A stretch of DNA of 64,000 nucleotides, from the NCBI GenBank assembly GCA_030762895.1, contig CM061070.1, forward strand, positions 48,096,831-48,160,830, written 5' to 3'. The translations under genes were made by a program, and so were the position numbers. Numbering within the stretch: position 1 is the stretch's first letter; each line of letters opens with the position of its first letter. Positions 11,001-22,026 of the stretch are shown piece by piece. The DNA comes from Sophora flavescens (taxonomy: Eukaryota; Streptophyta; Magnoliopsida; Fabales; Fabaceae). The notes under the pieces were generated by a model. The model had not been told where the DNA came from and did no database searches. It saw nothing but the letters and a program-made list of their open reading frames with translations.

Positions 11001-12430
11001 ATGGATGCAGAAGGACAAGCTATCAACAGACCTCCTCTCTTTAATGGAACTGATTATGATTATTGGAAGAAGAGGATGATTACCTTCTTGGATGCACAAA
11101 ATCTAGACATCTGGGACCTTATAGAAACTGGTTATACTGAGCCCAGAAATGAAGATGGGGCTGCTGTTCCTAGAGCTCAATGGACTCAAGAGCAGAAAAA
11201 TCAACATCAGCTTAACCTAAAAGCCATGCACTATCTCATGTGTGCCATTACCAGATCTGAACATGATAAAGTTCACAGCTACAATACCGCTAAAGAAATC
11301 TGGGATACTCTTGCCCTAGCACATGAGGGTTCTTCACAAGTTAAGGAATCAAATAGTGAAGGTGACTCAGATGAGGATGAACTATCTTTTATCTCCAAAA
11401 AAATCCAACACATGTGGAGAAAGAAAGGTGGATTCAGAAGGAAGCAGTTCAACAAAAAATTCTCCAAGGAGAAGTCAGATTCCAAGGAGAAATGCCCACC
11501 CCTATGCTTTGAATGTAAGAAACCAAGACACTTCAAAGCTAGTGCCCAGAGCTGAAGGAGAAAAAGAAATTCTTCAAAAAGAAGAAAGGCTTGATAGCTA
11601 CATGGGAGGATCTTGACCTGTCTTCTTCAGATGAAGAAGATGAAGCAGGAGAAGAAGCAAACATTTGCTTCATGGCTGACACTGCATCAGAAAGTGAATT
11701 TACTGATGCTGAGGTAATGGACTCTGATCCATCTACTCTTCAAACTGTTTTTGATGAATTACTGCATGAATCATGCATACTGTCTAAAGAGTATAAGAGT
11801 CTCAAAAATAAGTTTATTAAACTCTCTAGAGACTATGATAAGGTCTGCACAGTGAATCAAAACCTTAAGGATGAAAATGAAACATTAAAATCAAACAATG
11901 TTAGTTTGGCTGACAGGACGAAGTGTAAGTCTAATAGCTCTTGTGAAGTTGAACAACTGAAACAAGATGTGACATACTTGATAGACTCTCTGTCAAAACT
12001 GGCTGGTAGCTCAGATAAATTAAACCTTATTTTAAGGTACTCTAGATCACCACGTGACAAATCTGGAATTGGTTATGATAAAGAGAAGCAAGATGCATCT
12101 CTGAATAAACTAAAGGTTCATACACATTATAAGGCTTCTAAAGTTCGTCCACAGCACACTAAGTCAAAATCAAGCCCTTCCAATACTTACTGCAAAGTAT
12201 GTGGAAAAAGTGGGCATGTGTCATCTAGATGCATACATAACAAGCATGCAAAGCATTCACGACCTATGATCATTAACAAGAAAGGACCCGAGTCAATTTG
12301 GGTACCGAAAGATAAGATAATCCCTGTTGCAGATCTGCTTAACAACAGGAAAGAAACAGAAGTCCTGGTACTTGGACAGTGGGTGCTCACGACACATGAC
12401 AGGAGAAAGGTGTATGTTCCAAGACCTTAG
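11001..12430 (+). pseudogene. gag of the truncated Sirevirus-like element
   Basis: Translation from the ATG at 11001 begins MDAEGQAINRPPLF. This is the gag N-terminus, with LFNGTDYDYWKKRM typical of the family. The frame is lost at about 11536, where one base seems missing in a zinc knuckle (CFECKKPRHF), and it resumes in another frame to 12430. A coiled-coil-like acidic region and a second CX2CX4HX4C knuckle (CKVCGKSGHVSSRC) follow. Compared with the minus-strand copy at 58702-59832, about 150 residues are missing after SSQVKES (near 11350). The last ~110 bases overlap the protease frame. Confidence 0.8.
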
Positions 12431-13915
12431 ACCCAAATATGGTGGCTGGGTCACTTTTGGAGGAAACCAAAAAGGAAAGATCATTGGTATAGGCAAAATT
12501 GGTAAACATCCTTTTCCCTCCGTCGATAATGTTCTGTTAGTAAATGGTCTTAAACACAATCTGCTTAGCATTAGTCAATTATGTGATAGTGGATTTGCTG
12601 TTTCATTTGATAAGAATATGTGTACTGTCAAGAAAGCTGATGACTCACTCCTATTCACTGCCTAGGGGCAAAACAATCTATATAAGATTGACTTAGAGGA
12701 CCTCTCAAATCAAAGTGTCTCATGTCTAGTGTCCATTGAGGATGAGCGATGGATTTGGCACAAAAGGTTGGGTCGTGCAAGTTTGATATTAATCTCAAAG
12801 CTGAAAAGGCATAACCTTGTAAGAGGTCTACCAAACCTTAGTTTCAAATCTGATGCTCTCTGTGATGCATGTCAGAAGGAAAAACAAGTCAAAGGTTCAT
12901 TTGAATCTAAGAATGTTGTTAGTACCAACAGACCACTAGAATTACTGCACCTTGATCTCTTTGGTCCAACAATGACTGTCTTTGTCAGTGGTAAGAAATA
13001 TGGTCTGGTCATAGTAGATGACTACACTAGATGGACATGGGTTATGTTCCTTGCTCACAAGGATGAGTCATTCAAGGTCTTTTCTGTATTCTGGAAACGT
13101 GTACAGAATGAAAAAGGCATATGTATAGCTTCAATTAGAAGTGATCATGGGGGAGAATTTGTCAATGAACTATTCCATAGTTTTGTGAAGAAAGTGGTAT
13201 TCAACACAACTTCTCAATACCAAGAACACCACAGCAAAATGGTGTGGTAGAGAGAAAGAACAGATCTGTTCAAGAGATGGCTAGGACTATGCTCAATGAC
13301 AATTCTGTCCCTAAGCACTTCTGGGCTGAAGCTGTGAACACTGCCTGCTACATTCAGAACAGAATATACATTAGACCTATTCTGAATAAGACTCCTAATG
13401 AGTTGTGGAAAGGTAGAAAACCCAATATTTCATACCTTCATCCTTTTGGTTGTAAATGTTACATTTTGAATACAAAAGATCAACTTGGTAAATTTGATGC
13501 TAAGGTAGATAATGGAATTCTACTAGGATTTTCTGAATCCTCAAAAGGTTTTAGAGTATATAATTCTAGAACTTTACTTGTAGAAGAATGTATTCTTGTA
13601 AAATTTGATGACAAACAACCTAATAAGAAACTATCAGAGCTAGATGAAACTTTTGCAGATCTTGATCTAAATATCTCAGGAGAGAAACCAGAAATCAAGA
13701 CTAATATTCAAGTAGACGACACTTCTCAACAACAACCAGAAACGTCTACCTCTCAACAGGAAAATGCTCAGAAATCTTGGTATTTCAAAAACTACCATCC
13801 TCAAGATCAAATCATTGGTGACCTCAATGACAAGCTAAGAACTAGGTCAGCCTTCAGAGAACAAAGTGATTCTACTCTAATCTCTGAATGTGAACCAAAG
13901 ACAGTGGACGAAGCT
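12321..13915 (+). pseudogene. Protease and integrase of the truncated Sirevirus-like element
   Basis: The protease motif WYLDSGCSRHMTG lies near 12370 in a frame one base ahead of gag. The pre-integrase region (WIWHKRLGRA) and the integrase core follow (LLHLDLFGP, then DDYTRWTWVMF and IRSDHGGEF). A TAG at 12663-12665 interrupts the frame where relatives have Lys. A one-base shift near 13183 moves the later part (VERKNRSVQEMARTMLN) into another frame. The match ends after EPKTVDEA near 13915, so reverse transcriptase and RNase H are missing. Confidence 0.85.
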
Positions 13916-14850
13916 AAACATCCATTACAAGGTTATATACCCATCGCTACAGTAAGTTTAGCTCATAATGAGCTTACATAAACCAAAAAATAAAAATAAA
14001 GTGAAAGAGAAGTCCATTACAATGGAAGAGAAAACACAAAATGGTGGGGAGGAAAGGGTGACTTACGGCTGGTCCCTTGGGTCAGAAATATCAGAATATG
14101 TCCAAGGATAATGAGGAGTGTCCTTTCCTAGGGTTTTTAAGGGTCTTACTCTTTTTCCTATTTTTGGGCCAACACTTAATAATATTAAATTCCAGCTCTT
14201 GACCCATTTCCCAGGATGTATGAATGCAGATCCCTAGACGTGTGTCTGGCCACGTCCAACCAATTGGAGCGCATCCCATTAGGAGAGAGAAAAATGTGCC
14301 CAAGTTCTTTGTCCTTATGTGGAGGGTATCAGGTACACCGATGTTGCAACAATTGTGGAGCGTTTCACAGCAGAGGCGGCACGCTACAGCAATTACCTAC
14401 AAGAGTGCGCAAAACAACATAAGCATATTCCTACAATTGATACATATTCACAAAATTACTAAAAATGCCTAAATTTAATACATTAAACACTTAAAGATAA
14501 CAATAGTTCTGGTGAAAAGGAAGTAGATAACTCTTATTTTTAAGAGTTATCATTAGCTGTCGAAAACTTGGTATTATTGACAACTTTTGAGTCTTTCTGG
14601 TGACTTTTGACCGTCGATAAGGAGCGTTTCTCTTGTAATGTAGGCCATTATCAAGTTTATGCACTATAATTTAATAGATAATGTAGGTGAATTATTTACA
14701 CTTGAGTTTAATTTGATATTTATCAATTTAAAGTTTTTACACTATAAATCAATCATATATTCTTATATGTGTGACTTTTAAAGTAGTTAATATTAGGGTC
14801 AAGAATCTTTAATGATGTGGTAACTCGTGCTTGATTGAAAGTGTGTATTA
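13916..14850. other. Unassigned intergenic sequence
   Basis: I recognise no gene here. A short inverted repeat (AGCTCATAATGAGCT) lies near 13960. GC-richer DNA at about 14190-14420 has short open frames on the plus strand but no motif I can name. Confidence 0.5.
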
Positions 14851-14852
14851 TA

Positions 14853-15127
14853 CTCCCTCCGGTCCAATATATAAGCAAAAAAGTCCCAAGGTTTTTGGTC
14901 CAATATATAAGCAAATTTTGTTTTCCAATAATTCATTTAATGACATTATTCCCAAAATATCATTACTTTAATACAAATTCCAATGACTCATTTAATGAAG
15001 ATTGAAGTTTTAGATAAAGGGTATTTTAGGCAACAAACCTAATGTTTTACAAGATTCAATGAGATTAATTAACCACCTTAATTTATATGTTCCATTAGTT
15101 TTTTCTTATAATATAGACCGGAGGGAG
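14853..15127. mobile_element. Stowaway-type MITE
   Basis: This 275-base element has terminal inverted repeats CTCCCTCCGGTC and GACCGGAGGGAG, flanked by a TA target duplication at 14851-14852 and 15128-15129. The subterminal CCAATATATAAG words are also usual for Stowaway. It has no coding capacity. Confidence 0.92.
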
Positions 15128-15660
15128 TAATTAGGATTTAATTATTACACAATCAGTGTAAAAAGATCTTTATACTGATAGCATATAATAATTAAATCCT
15201 TTTACAATTATATCAACTAATAATAAATTGTTACATCATTAAAATATTTAAAATGTTTGATTTTTATATTAACTACCTTACAAATCACTCTGTAAGATAA
15301 GATAAATTGTAATTATTTGACCATGTAAAATATTTATACTGATATTAAATCAAATTCACACTCAAATTCAATCATTTTTATCACCAAAATATTAAGCATT
15401 TTAACCCACCATTATACTTCAATATTGTACCAATAGATTCATGTTAAAATATTGTAATAATGTAGTTGAAAAATTTAACCAATATTAATGAAGTGAATTC
15501 AATTGTAATGCATTATCAATATAAAGATTTGTTTTTATACTATCAATTAATTTTAAATGATAATATTTTTTAACATTTATAATAAACTACCTTGAAATGT
15601 ATACATATAATAATATATAATTAGTAAATAATATAAAAAGCTTTACACAAGCAATGTTTG
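15128..15660. other. AT-rich intergenic DNA
   Basis: Nothing gene-like is visible. The stretch is dominated by A/T and short repeats such as TTATACTGAT. Confidence 0.5.
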
Positions 15661-15672
15661 CAAGTGAAGCAT

Positions 15673-15906
15673 GGTCTTCAGTTGGCTTGGGACATGGGCC
15701 TCCAGAATGTTATCTGCGAATCTTATTGCTTGGAGGTTGTTCACCTTTTCAATAATCTGTCGTCCCAGCAGTTTCATTCTTTGGCTGTGGTGATCATTCA
15801 GGTCATGGAGCTCATGAACAGAAAGTAGGTACTGCATCTACAAGAGCATATCTATTATGAAGCCAATGCTTATGCTGATTTTCTTGCTAAGCTTTGTGCT
15901 GATTAA
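15673..15906 (+). pseudogene. RNase H-like (RVT_3-type) fragment, probably from a LINE
   Basis: One frame reads GLQLAWDMGLQNVICES, then LEVVHLF, and ends with HIYYEANAYADFLAKLCAD before a stop. The ALxxGLxLAWDxG start and the HIxREANxxADxLAK end are signatures of the plant RNase H-like domain found at the end of many non-LTR retrotransposons and in some host genes. An in-frame TAG at 15826-15828 and the missing N-terminus make it a remnant. It has no polymerase region beside it. Confidence 0.7.
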
Positions 15907-16690
15907 CACTTAGCTAAAGGATCCGTTTGTTATAATTCTTAGCTTCCTTTTTTTGGTATACTATTTCTTTGCTTTTTTTTTTTTGACACAACTATTTCTT
16001 TGCTTATATGATATGAAACTAGTGGTTAATCAAGAGAAAAAACTAGTGATTAATAATTGTATTATAAAATTTTTTACAATTTTGTTTACAAAACCGACAT
16101 AAAAAATAAGAGCCCATTTGTTTAGACTATTTTTTCAAATAAATGTGGTTGGACTTCTTTAAAAAAAAACTGATTATTAAAATAATTTTTTTTATGAGAA
16201 ACTAAATTTTCTAACTTCTAGATTTTTTTTTTCAAAGAGGAGAGAGAACAAATTAATATATATATATATATATTATAAAATTATCCCTTCAAATTTTATA
16301 AAATGAATATCTCCGCACTTTTTATTAAATAAATCATTAAATCAATTTATTTTAAGTAAATATTACGAACATAGTAATTTTAAATTATATTATGAATTTT
16401 AATTTTGTTTAAAATTCTATTTTTATCCAAACATGTTTATTAAACAAATACTTTTCTTTCCTTTATTGTAATTTCATAAGTAGAAAAAAGTAATTTTCAA
16501 TATTACTTCAAACAGTCTGATTTTTTTAAAGAATAAAATATATATTTTTAAAGTAGAAGCACTTTTCAAACTTATAACCATACTTAAAATAACCTCTAAT
16601 TTCACATAATTATTTTTGTTAACAACAAATTTTTCAATTTTTTTGTTTAAATCCTAAAAACAAGCGTAAATTTGTTAAAAATGTCACCTT
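15907..16690. other. AT-rich intergenic DNA with a short TA repeat
   Basis: No coding signal is visible. A (TA)n run lies at about 16255-16274, along with several T and A homopolymers. Confidence 0.5.
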
Positions 16691-16691
16691 A

Positions 16692-16900
16692 GGCACGTTT
16701 CAAGGTTATGATAAGACAGATAAGATATGATAAGCTATCATGTTCTCTGTTAATTTGTGATTTAATGAGCAAACAAGATAGGATAAACTTATCTTGTTGC
16801 TTATTCTATCATGCTCACTAGTCGAAACTCTTATCTTGTGGGGGGATTGGGGTTAGAAACAAGCACGATATGACTGAAAAATTGTTTCCTATCTACTCTA
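16692..16900. repeat. GATAAG-rich end, possible outer Harbinger-like element end
   Basis: It contains GATAAGACAGATAAGATATGATAAG and a TTATCTTGTTGC inverted counterpart. These words resemble those at 18416-18600 and 19300-19550. It may be the left end of a larger element whose right end is the GAGCCC near 19545, but the boundaries are not clear. Confidence 0.4.
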
Positions 16901-17119
16901 GCCATTACCCTTTAATCATAACCCTCTAGGTTCTACTTTGTAAGACGGCGGCAACGTTGTGGCTCTGGCGAGGTGGCGACGTGACAGTAACGTTGGGGTT
17001 CCGACAAAGTGATGGTGCAGTTGTAGTGATGGAGCTCAGTGAGGTGGTAGCGTGGCTGCCACAATTTCCATGCAAAAATCAGTGAATTTGTAGGTTATAT
17101 CATGAAAAACTTCAACATT

Positions 17120-18400
17120 TTTGGCTTTACCAATATTTTAAACTCGGACCGATTATTCAACCGGTGAAGGTACAGGTTCATAGGTCAATGATCTAATCAC
17201 GATTGAACCGATTTTAATTAAATATATATTTTAATTTTATATAATACTCCTTTCGGTCCTTATTATAAGAGACAAATGACTACTTTTTTTGGTCCAAAAT
17301 ATTAGAGACCGCATGTATTTTGACAAATATTAAATGCTCATTTCCAATTTTACCCTTATTTAATACACTGTTTACAAGTTTCAAACAATACATTAATTAT
17401 AAGATATTAGAACATTTATTAAGATTAGAAGGGATAACTTTATAAATTTATACGAATATTAATTACAAGTAGTTTATTTCATTGCATTTCTCCGTGTGAC
17501 CTCTTATAAAAAGGACAGGAGGGATTATATAATTAATAATAAATTATAATTTTTGGAGGGTAATATTTATCTTAAATATTTTTGTACTATATTAAAATTT
17601 AATAGTCTCTCCATTTTTCAAGGCTAAATTGCATATTTTTGCTGAAGTTCCATTTTTCATTGTTGAAATTTCCATCTTCTTTCCTTAATAATCTCTTTTT
17701 GAAAGTTGCACTTCAAAATCCAATAAGAAAAATGTGAATTCCCAATATTTATTGTTTTGTAAGGTTTTCAAAGTTCCAATCTTGCAGACAAATTCAAACA
17801 CGGTGCATGCCAGTTCCACTCCCCCCTCTTTTTTATTTTTATTTTTTCCATTTTCTTCATCTTTTTCTTATTCTTCCATTTCCGTGTAACCGAGAGCCAC
17901 TACTAGACAGCGGGGAAGGAGCAGGAGATTGCTCACCGCTCGTCGGAGAAGGAGACTGCTTGCCAGAGAAGGAGATTGCTCGCCGCTCAAGGAGACCGCT
18001 GTTTGAGAGAGAAGACACGGTCCGACATCTCCATCGCATCATATCGCCCTCCTCCACACACAGCTCCGCGCTACTCCGTCTTTTAGTCCCGCCCGGTCGA
18101 GCGACACAGAACCCCTTCGCCACCGCATGTCGCCACCGCATGTCGCCACTCCGCTATCAAGCCCCGCCCAGTCGCGTGATTTATGTTCTCTTCCCTCTTC
18201 TATTTATGTCTAGTTGAGGCAAACCGGCCAAACTGGCCAAGCCGTCTATTTTTACCCATTTTCCCGGTTTTGGTCAGGTTCTACCGGTTTCTAGTCGGTC
18301 TTATCTTTGGACGGATTTGTGGTAATTTCGGACCGCCCACCAACCCAGTTCTCGGTACAACCAGTTGAACCTATTGTTCTGGTCCGCTTTTAATAACAAT
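17120..18400. mobile_element. Non-autonomous element with inverted ends (low confidence)
   Basis: The left end (TATTTTAAACTCGGACCG, then TTCAACCGGT) is roughly the inverse of the right end (CAGTTGAACC, then GGTCCGCTTTTAATA). The ends contain the GGTCCG/AACCGG words common in plant DNA transposons. The interior is GC-richer at 17880-18200, with a repeated GGAGATTGCTC/GCCGCTC pattern that may be captured gene sequence. A Stowaway MITE (17247-17525) sits inside it. No transposase is visible. Confidence 0.45.
17247..17525. mobile_element. Stowaway-type MITE, diverged
   Basis: The ends CTCCTTTCGGTCCTTATTATAAGAG and CTCTTATAAAAAGGACAGGAGGGA pair imperfectly, with TA on both sides (17245-17246 and 17526-17527). 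It has more end mismatches than the copy at 14853, so it is probably older. Confidence 0.8.
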
Positions 18401-18415
18401 GCGCTTTACTATTTC

Positions 18416-19232
18416 GGCCCGTGATCAGGATAAGAGAGACATGATATGATAAGTTATCATATTCTATCTGAAACTGTTGTTTGGTGAGCCAGCAGGATAG
18501 GATAAGGCAATCCTGTCACTTATCCTATCCTGTCAATTTAGTTAAAATTCTATCCTGAGGGGAGGGTTGGGTTAACACTCAACAGGATAGGATAATGTAT
18601 TTTTTCTGGTAACAAGTAGGATATGGTGATTTAAAGTATAATAAAATATAAAAATATATAATATATAAAATAATTAATGTATAATAAAATAATAATTTAA
18701 AGTATAATAAAATTTAACATGATTACCAAAAAAAAGTATAATAAAATATAAAATATTTAAAATAATAAAAATATTAATAATTAATTTTAAAATTTATTTA
18801 TTTTCATAACAATGCTAATTTTATTATTTTATATTATTTTTAAAAACTGTAAAATATAAAAAATTATTCTAATAATTTAACTATATGTAAATTAAAAACA
18901 AAAGATGAATATTTAAAAATATAAAAAATTAATTTCAGTCAGACAATATTTAAAAAATTTAAAACATTATATGTAATTTTATCATCAAAGATAATTTTGT
19001 CTTTTTATATAAATTTAAATAATGAAAATTATAAAAAAAAATAAATCTAATAAAAGATGAAAACATTTAGAATAAAAACGAAAAATTTTAAAACTCATAC
19101 TTAAATTATAATGCTGTCCGGTTGGTTATCTGGTGGACACCAAACGTCGGATAGGATAACAGCTTATCCTGTTCATATCTTATCCTACTCCTATCATGTT
19201 CTCTTATCCTATCCTGACCACCAAACGAGCCC
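18416..19232. mobile_element. Harbinger-like non-autonomous DNA element rich in GGATAA words
   Basis: The left end GGCCCGTGATCAGGATAAGAG matches the inverse of the right end (CTCTTATCC ... CCAAACGAGCCC). A TTC triplet flanks both sides (18413-18415 and 19233-19235). The GGGCTCGTTTGGTGG start resembles PIF/Harbinger ends, which usually duplicate three bases, although TTA/TAA is more usual than TTC. The subterminal DNA is packed with GGATAGGATAAG and its inverse. The centre is AT-rich and has no transposase. It ends about 760 bases upstream of the GLT1 TATA box. Confidence 0.6.
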
Positions 19233-19299
19233 TTCATATACAAGTACAGCTCAGTCTGCCATTAGTGATAATTAAAAGTTAATTTTTTTAAAATATATA

Positions 19300-19550
19300 T
19301 TTAATTATGATCTAGGGGTAATTTTGTCATATAGATATAATTTATATCATATCTTTTCATTATTCATTTTATCTTGAAATAAGAGAACATAATACTATTT
19401 AGTAAGTTATCTATTCCGCATCAAATTTGATAGGATAAGAGCTTATTATTATGCACATATCACCTATACCTAACCAACTCTCTTATTCAATTTGTCTTTA
19501 TCCTATAGTAATTTATATCATATCTTCTCATCATAGGAAATGAGCCCATT
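19300..19550. repeat. Second TTATCC/GGATAA block
   Basis: It includes TTTGATAGGATAAGAGC, TCTTTATCCTATAG and a terminal GGAAATGAGCCC, similar to the right end of the element at 18416-19232. It may be the other end of the block at 16692, with the rest nested between them. Confidence 0.4.
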
Positions 19551-19814
19551 TATGTAACTATGAATATAAGTTAATTTCTTTTTTTGACTAACCATGAATG
19601 GAAGTTGAAAAATAAAAAGAAAAAGATCAACATAATCCCAAATTCATTTAGATTTGGATCAGGTTAGTTTTGACTTTCAAGAATTACTGTGGGAATGAAT
19701 CCATCTATCCATCTACAGCATCATCACGAGTAGCACACAGGTTCATAACCGAGGGCAACCGAGATGGCGGGACCCACAAAGAAACGGTTGTCGCGTGCCG
19801 CATAGAGAAGTCTA

Positions 19815-19820
19815 CACGTG
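19815..19820. promoter_or_regulatory. G-box core in the GLT1 upstream region
   Basis: CACGTG, in the context CTACACGTGTCATG, lies about 175 bases upstream of the TATA box. This is the core bound by plant bZIP and bHLH factors. A TCP-type word (GGACCCAC) lies at about 19770-19777. Function is inferred from the motif only. Confidence 0.4.
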
Positions 19821-19990
19821 TCATGACTGTGAAACCTGAGCTGTCAACAAAGAAAACAAAAAACAAACAACTTGGTAATTTCACAAACAAAACACAAGAG
19901 AACTAGGTGGTCCCCACTCCCACCCTCCTCTCCATACTCCTAACATAACTCCTCTCTATCTAACACCCCAAAAACACCAACACACTCTTC

Positions 19991-20000
19991 CTATAAATTT
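19991..20000 (+). promoter_or_regulatory. GLT1: Probable TATA box of GLT1
   Basis: CTATAAATTT is the best TATA match upstream of the start codon. Transcription would begin near 20020-20030. Confidence 0.6.
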
Positions 20001-20024
20001 ATCACCTGTGCCCTCTTTCAACTT

Positions 20025-20467
20025 GGATCCCTCACACAAACAACTCGGAACAGGTGCTTCAGGCGGCGCTGTTGTTCTCTCTCATTCTTCTGTCTCTCTG
20101 TTTCCTCGTTTGCCTTCCTCTGTTTGGCTATTTCTGATCGCGGTCTGTTATTTGTGTCCGCAACATATGTGTGTGCAAATGAGACAATCTTTTTGTTCTA
20201 TCATTTAAATCTCTTTAATAACCACCCTTATCTAAACCGGATCTTATTGCTTTTTGAATAACAACCTCAGATCTGTTCCATTTAACGTGAAATCCCATCT
20301 TTTTCATTTTTCTTTTGGTGTGTGTGACAGAATCTGAAGTGTTTGATTGAACTTAGAGTTCTCTGTAAAAACCAGGACTCTTCAAATTCAAACATAAATA
20401 TAAATAAATATAAACACCAAAACAGAGGGTTTCTCGTTTCTCGTTTCTCTGTTCTATCTTTTGAACA
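20025..20467 (+). promoter_or_regulatory. GLT1: GLT1 5' untranslated region with a short upstream ORF
   Basis: The leader is about 440 bases. It contains an upstream ATG at 20167 that opens a 13-codon frame ending with TAA at 20206-20208. A GTGTGTGACAG sequence near 20325 could be a splice acceptor, so the leader may contain an intron that removes this small frame. The exact transcript ends are inferred. Confidence 0.5.
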
Positions 20468-21988
20468 ATGTCAAACGCTCTTTCTCTAACGTTTTCTTTG
20501 GCTTCGGCTCAAAACAACCGCAACGCACGGCTGCGGCGTCCACTTACGAGCCTCACAAGCAGGGCTTCACGATGCTCTGCTCCTTCCATAGACAAGAAGA
20601 TATTCTTCGGAGCCCGGTTGCGTTCGACCGGGTTCGAAAGGATCCAGTTTTGGCAATCGACTGGACCGGGTCGGCTGCCGAAACTGAAGGTGGGGGTCCG
20701 GTCCGCATTCTCGGCGGTCCCGGAAAAGCCGCTGGGTCTGTATGATCCGGCTATGGATAAGGACTCCTGTGGGGTTGGGTTCGTGGCGGAATTGTCAGGT
20801 CAAAGTAGCCGCAAAACGGTGAGTTTTTATGGTTTGGTTTGGGTTTGAGTGAGTGGTCCATTTTCTTGGATGTAATATAAGTTTTGTTGTGAAATTTGAT
20901 TGTGGTTTTTTTTGTGTGTGTGTATAATAAGATCACGGATGCGTTGGAGATGTTGGTGCGCATGACACATAGGGGTGCTTGTGGGTGTGAAGCCAACACT
21001 GGTGATGGTGCTGGGATTCTTGTGGCTCTACCTCATGAGTTTTACAACGAGGCACGTTTTTTTGTTTGTTTCTTTAATTATTTATTATTTATTTATTTTT
21101 GCAAATATCTACCTGTATACAACGACCCTGGTAGGGGGAAAGAGGTCCTTCTTCTTGCCCAAGTTACTAGGTTGGAGTTTTGTGAATAAAAAAATACCAA
21201 ACTTTTTAGATTTGGATTTGATGTATTCACGTATTCATACGGTCACAAGATACATCGTTGGATGAGTCTTATTTCATTTTTGATGCACACATAAATGCAT
21301 ATAATGATGTATATTAATGAATGAACGTTGGAATGTCCCTTTGAATGCCGAGAATTCAAATCCAAACATTTTCACGAGTCTTCTCTCATATTTGGATTAA
21401 TCGAGGTGTAAAGCGACTTTCCGGTCAAAAGCACCAGAGTTTCAGATAAAATAAAAATATCTGTTATCTTCTATTTCTTGTTTGAGATTGGTGTTCTTCT
21501 GCTCAGAATTTGTGAAATTTTTGTTTTGCTTGATGTCTATATATATTATTTTACTGTTTAATTTGTGTTTGAAGGGTAAAAAACCACTAATTTTTTTAAT
21601 TTTTAATTAAATACTTTGTTTTTATCTAAAATTTATTGTTTTACCTTTTTCAAGATTTGTTTGTTTGAAACAAGTTTAGAGAGAAGTAACTTGTCTTTGG
21701 TACAGATGATCTATATGATCTACGTAAGCAGATAGATGTGAATTGAAGTCGCTAGCTGGCTGTCGATTAGGATTTGTTCAAATAATTGTTTTGCAAAAGT
21801 TGTAGAATTGTATTTACCAAAATAACAAAGTTTTAGGCTTGTAGCTATATTCGCTTTCTCATTTTATTTTGTCTTTCTTTCCTTTTTTGTTTCTGTTTTT
21901 ATTCTTTTGTTGAAGGCTGCCTATATTTTTGTTTGAATCACATTATTATTTTTTGATAACACAAATAACGTTATTATTGTTCTTAAAT

Positions 21989-22026
<38 letters not shown>

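Larger units (their letters stand above)
9414..13915 (+). mobile_element. Sirevirus-like Ty1/copia element, 3' truncated
   Basis: A 1.5-kb LTR is followed by a tRNA-iMet primer site, gag, protease and integrase. The coding match stops abruptly near 13915, before reverse transcriptase. No reverse transcriptase, RNase H or 3' LTR is present. A minus-strand relative at 45955-48556 and 58702-61190 belongs to the same family and shows what is missing. Confidence 0.85.

Noticed and set aside
17807..18217. 136-codon frame as a host gene
   Set aside because: The first third is a Phe/Leu-rich run from T-rich DNA. It sits within a transposon-like unit and lacks a known domain.
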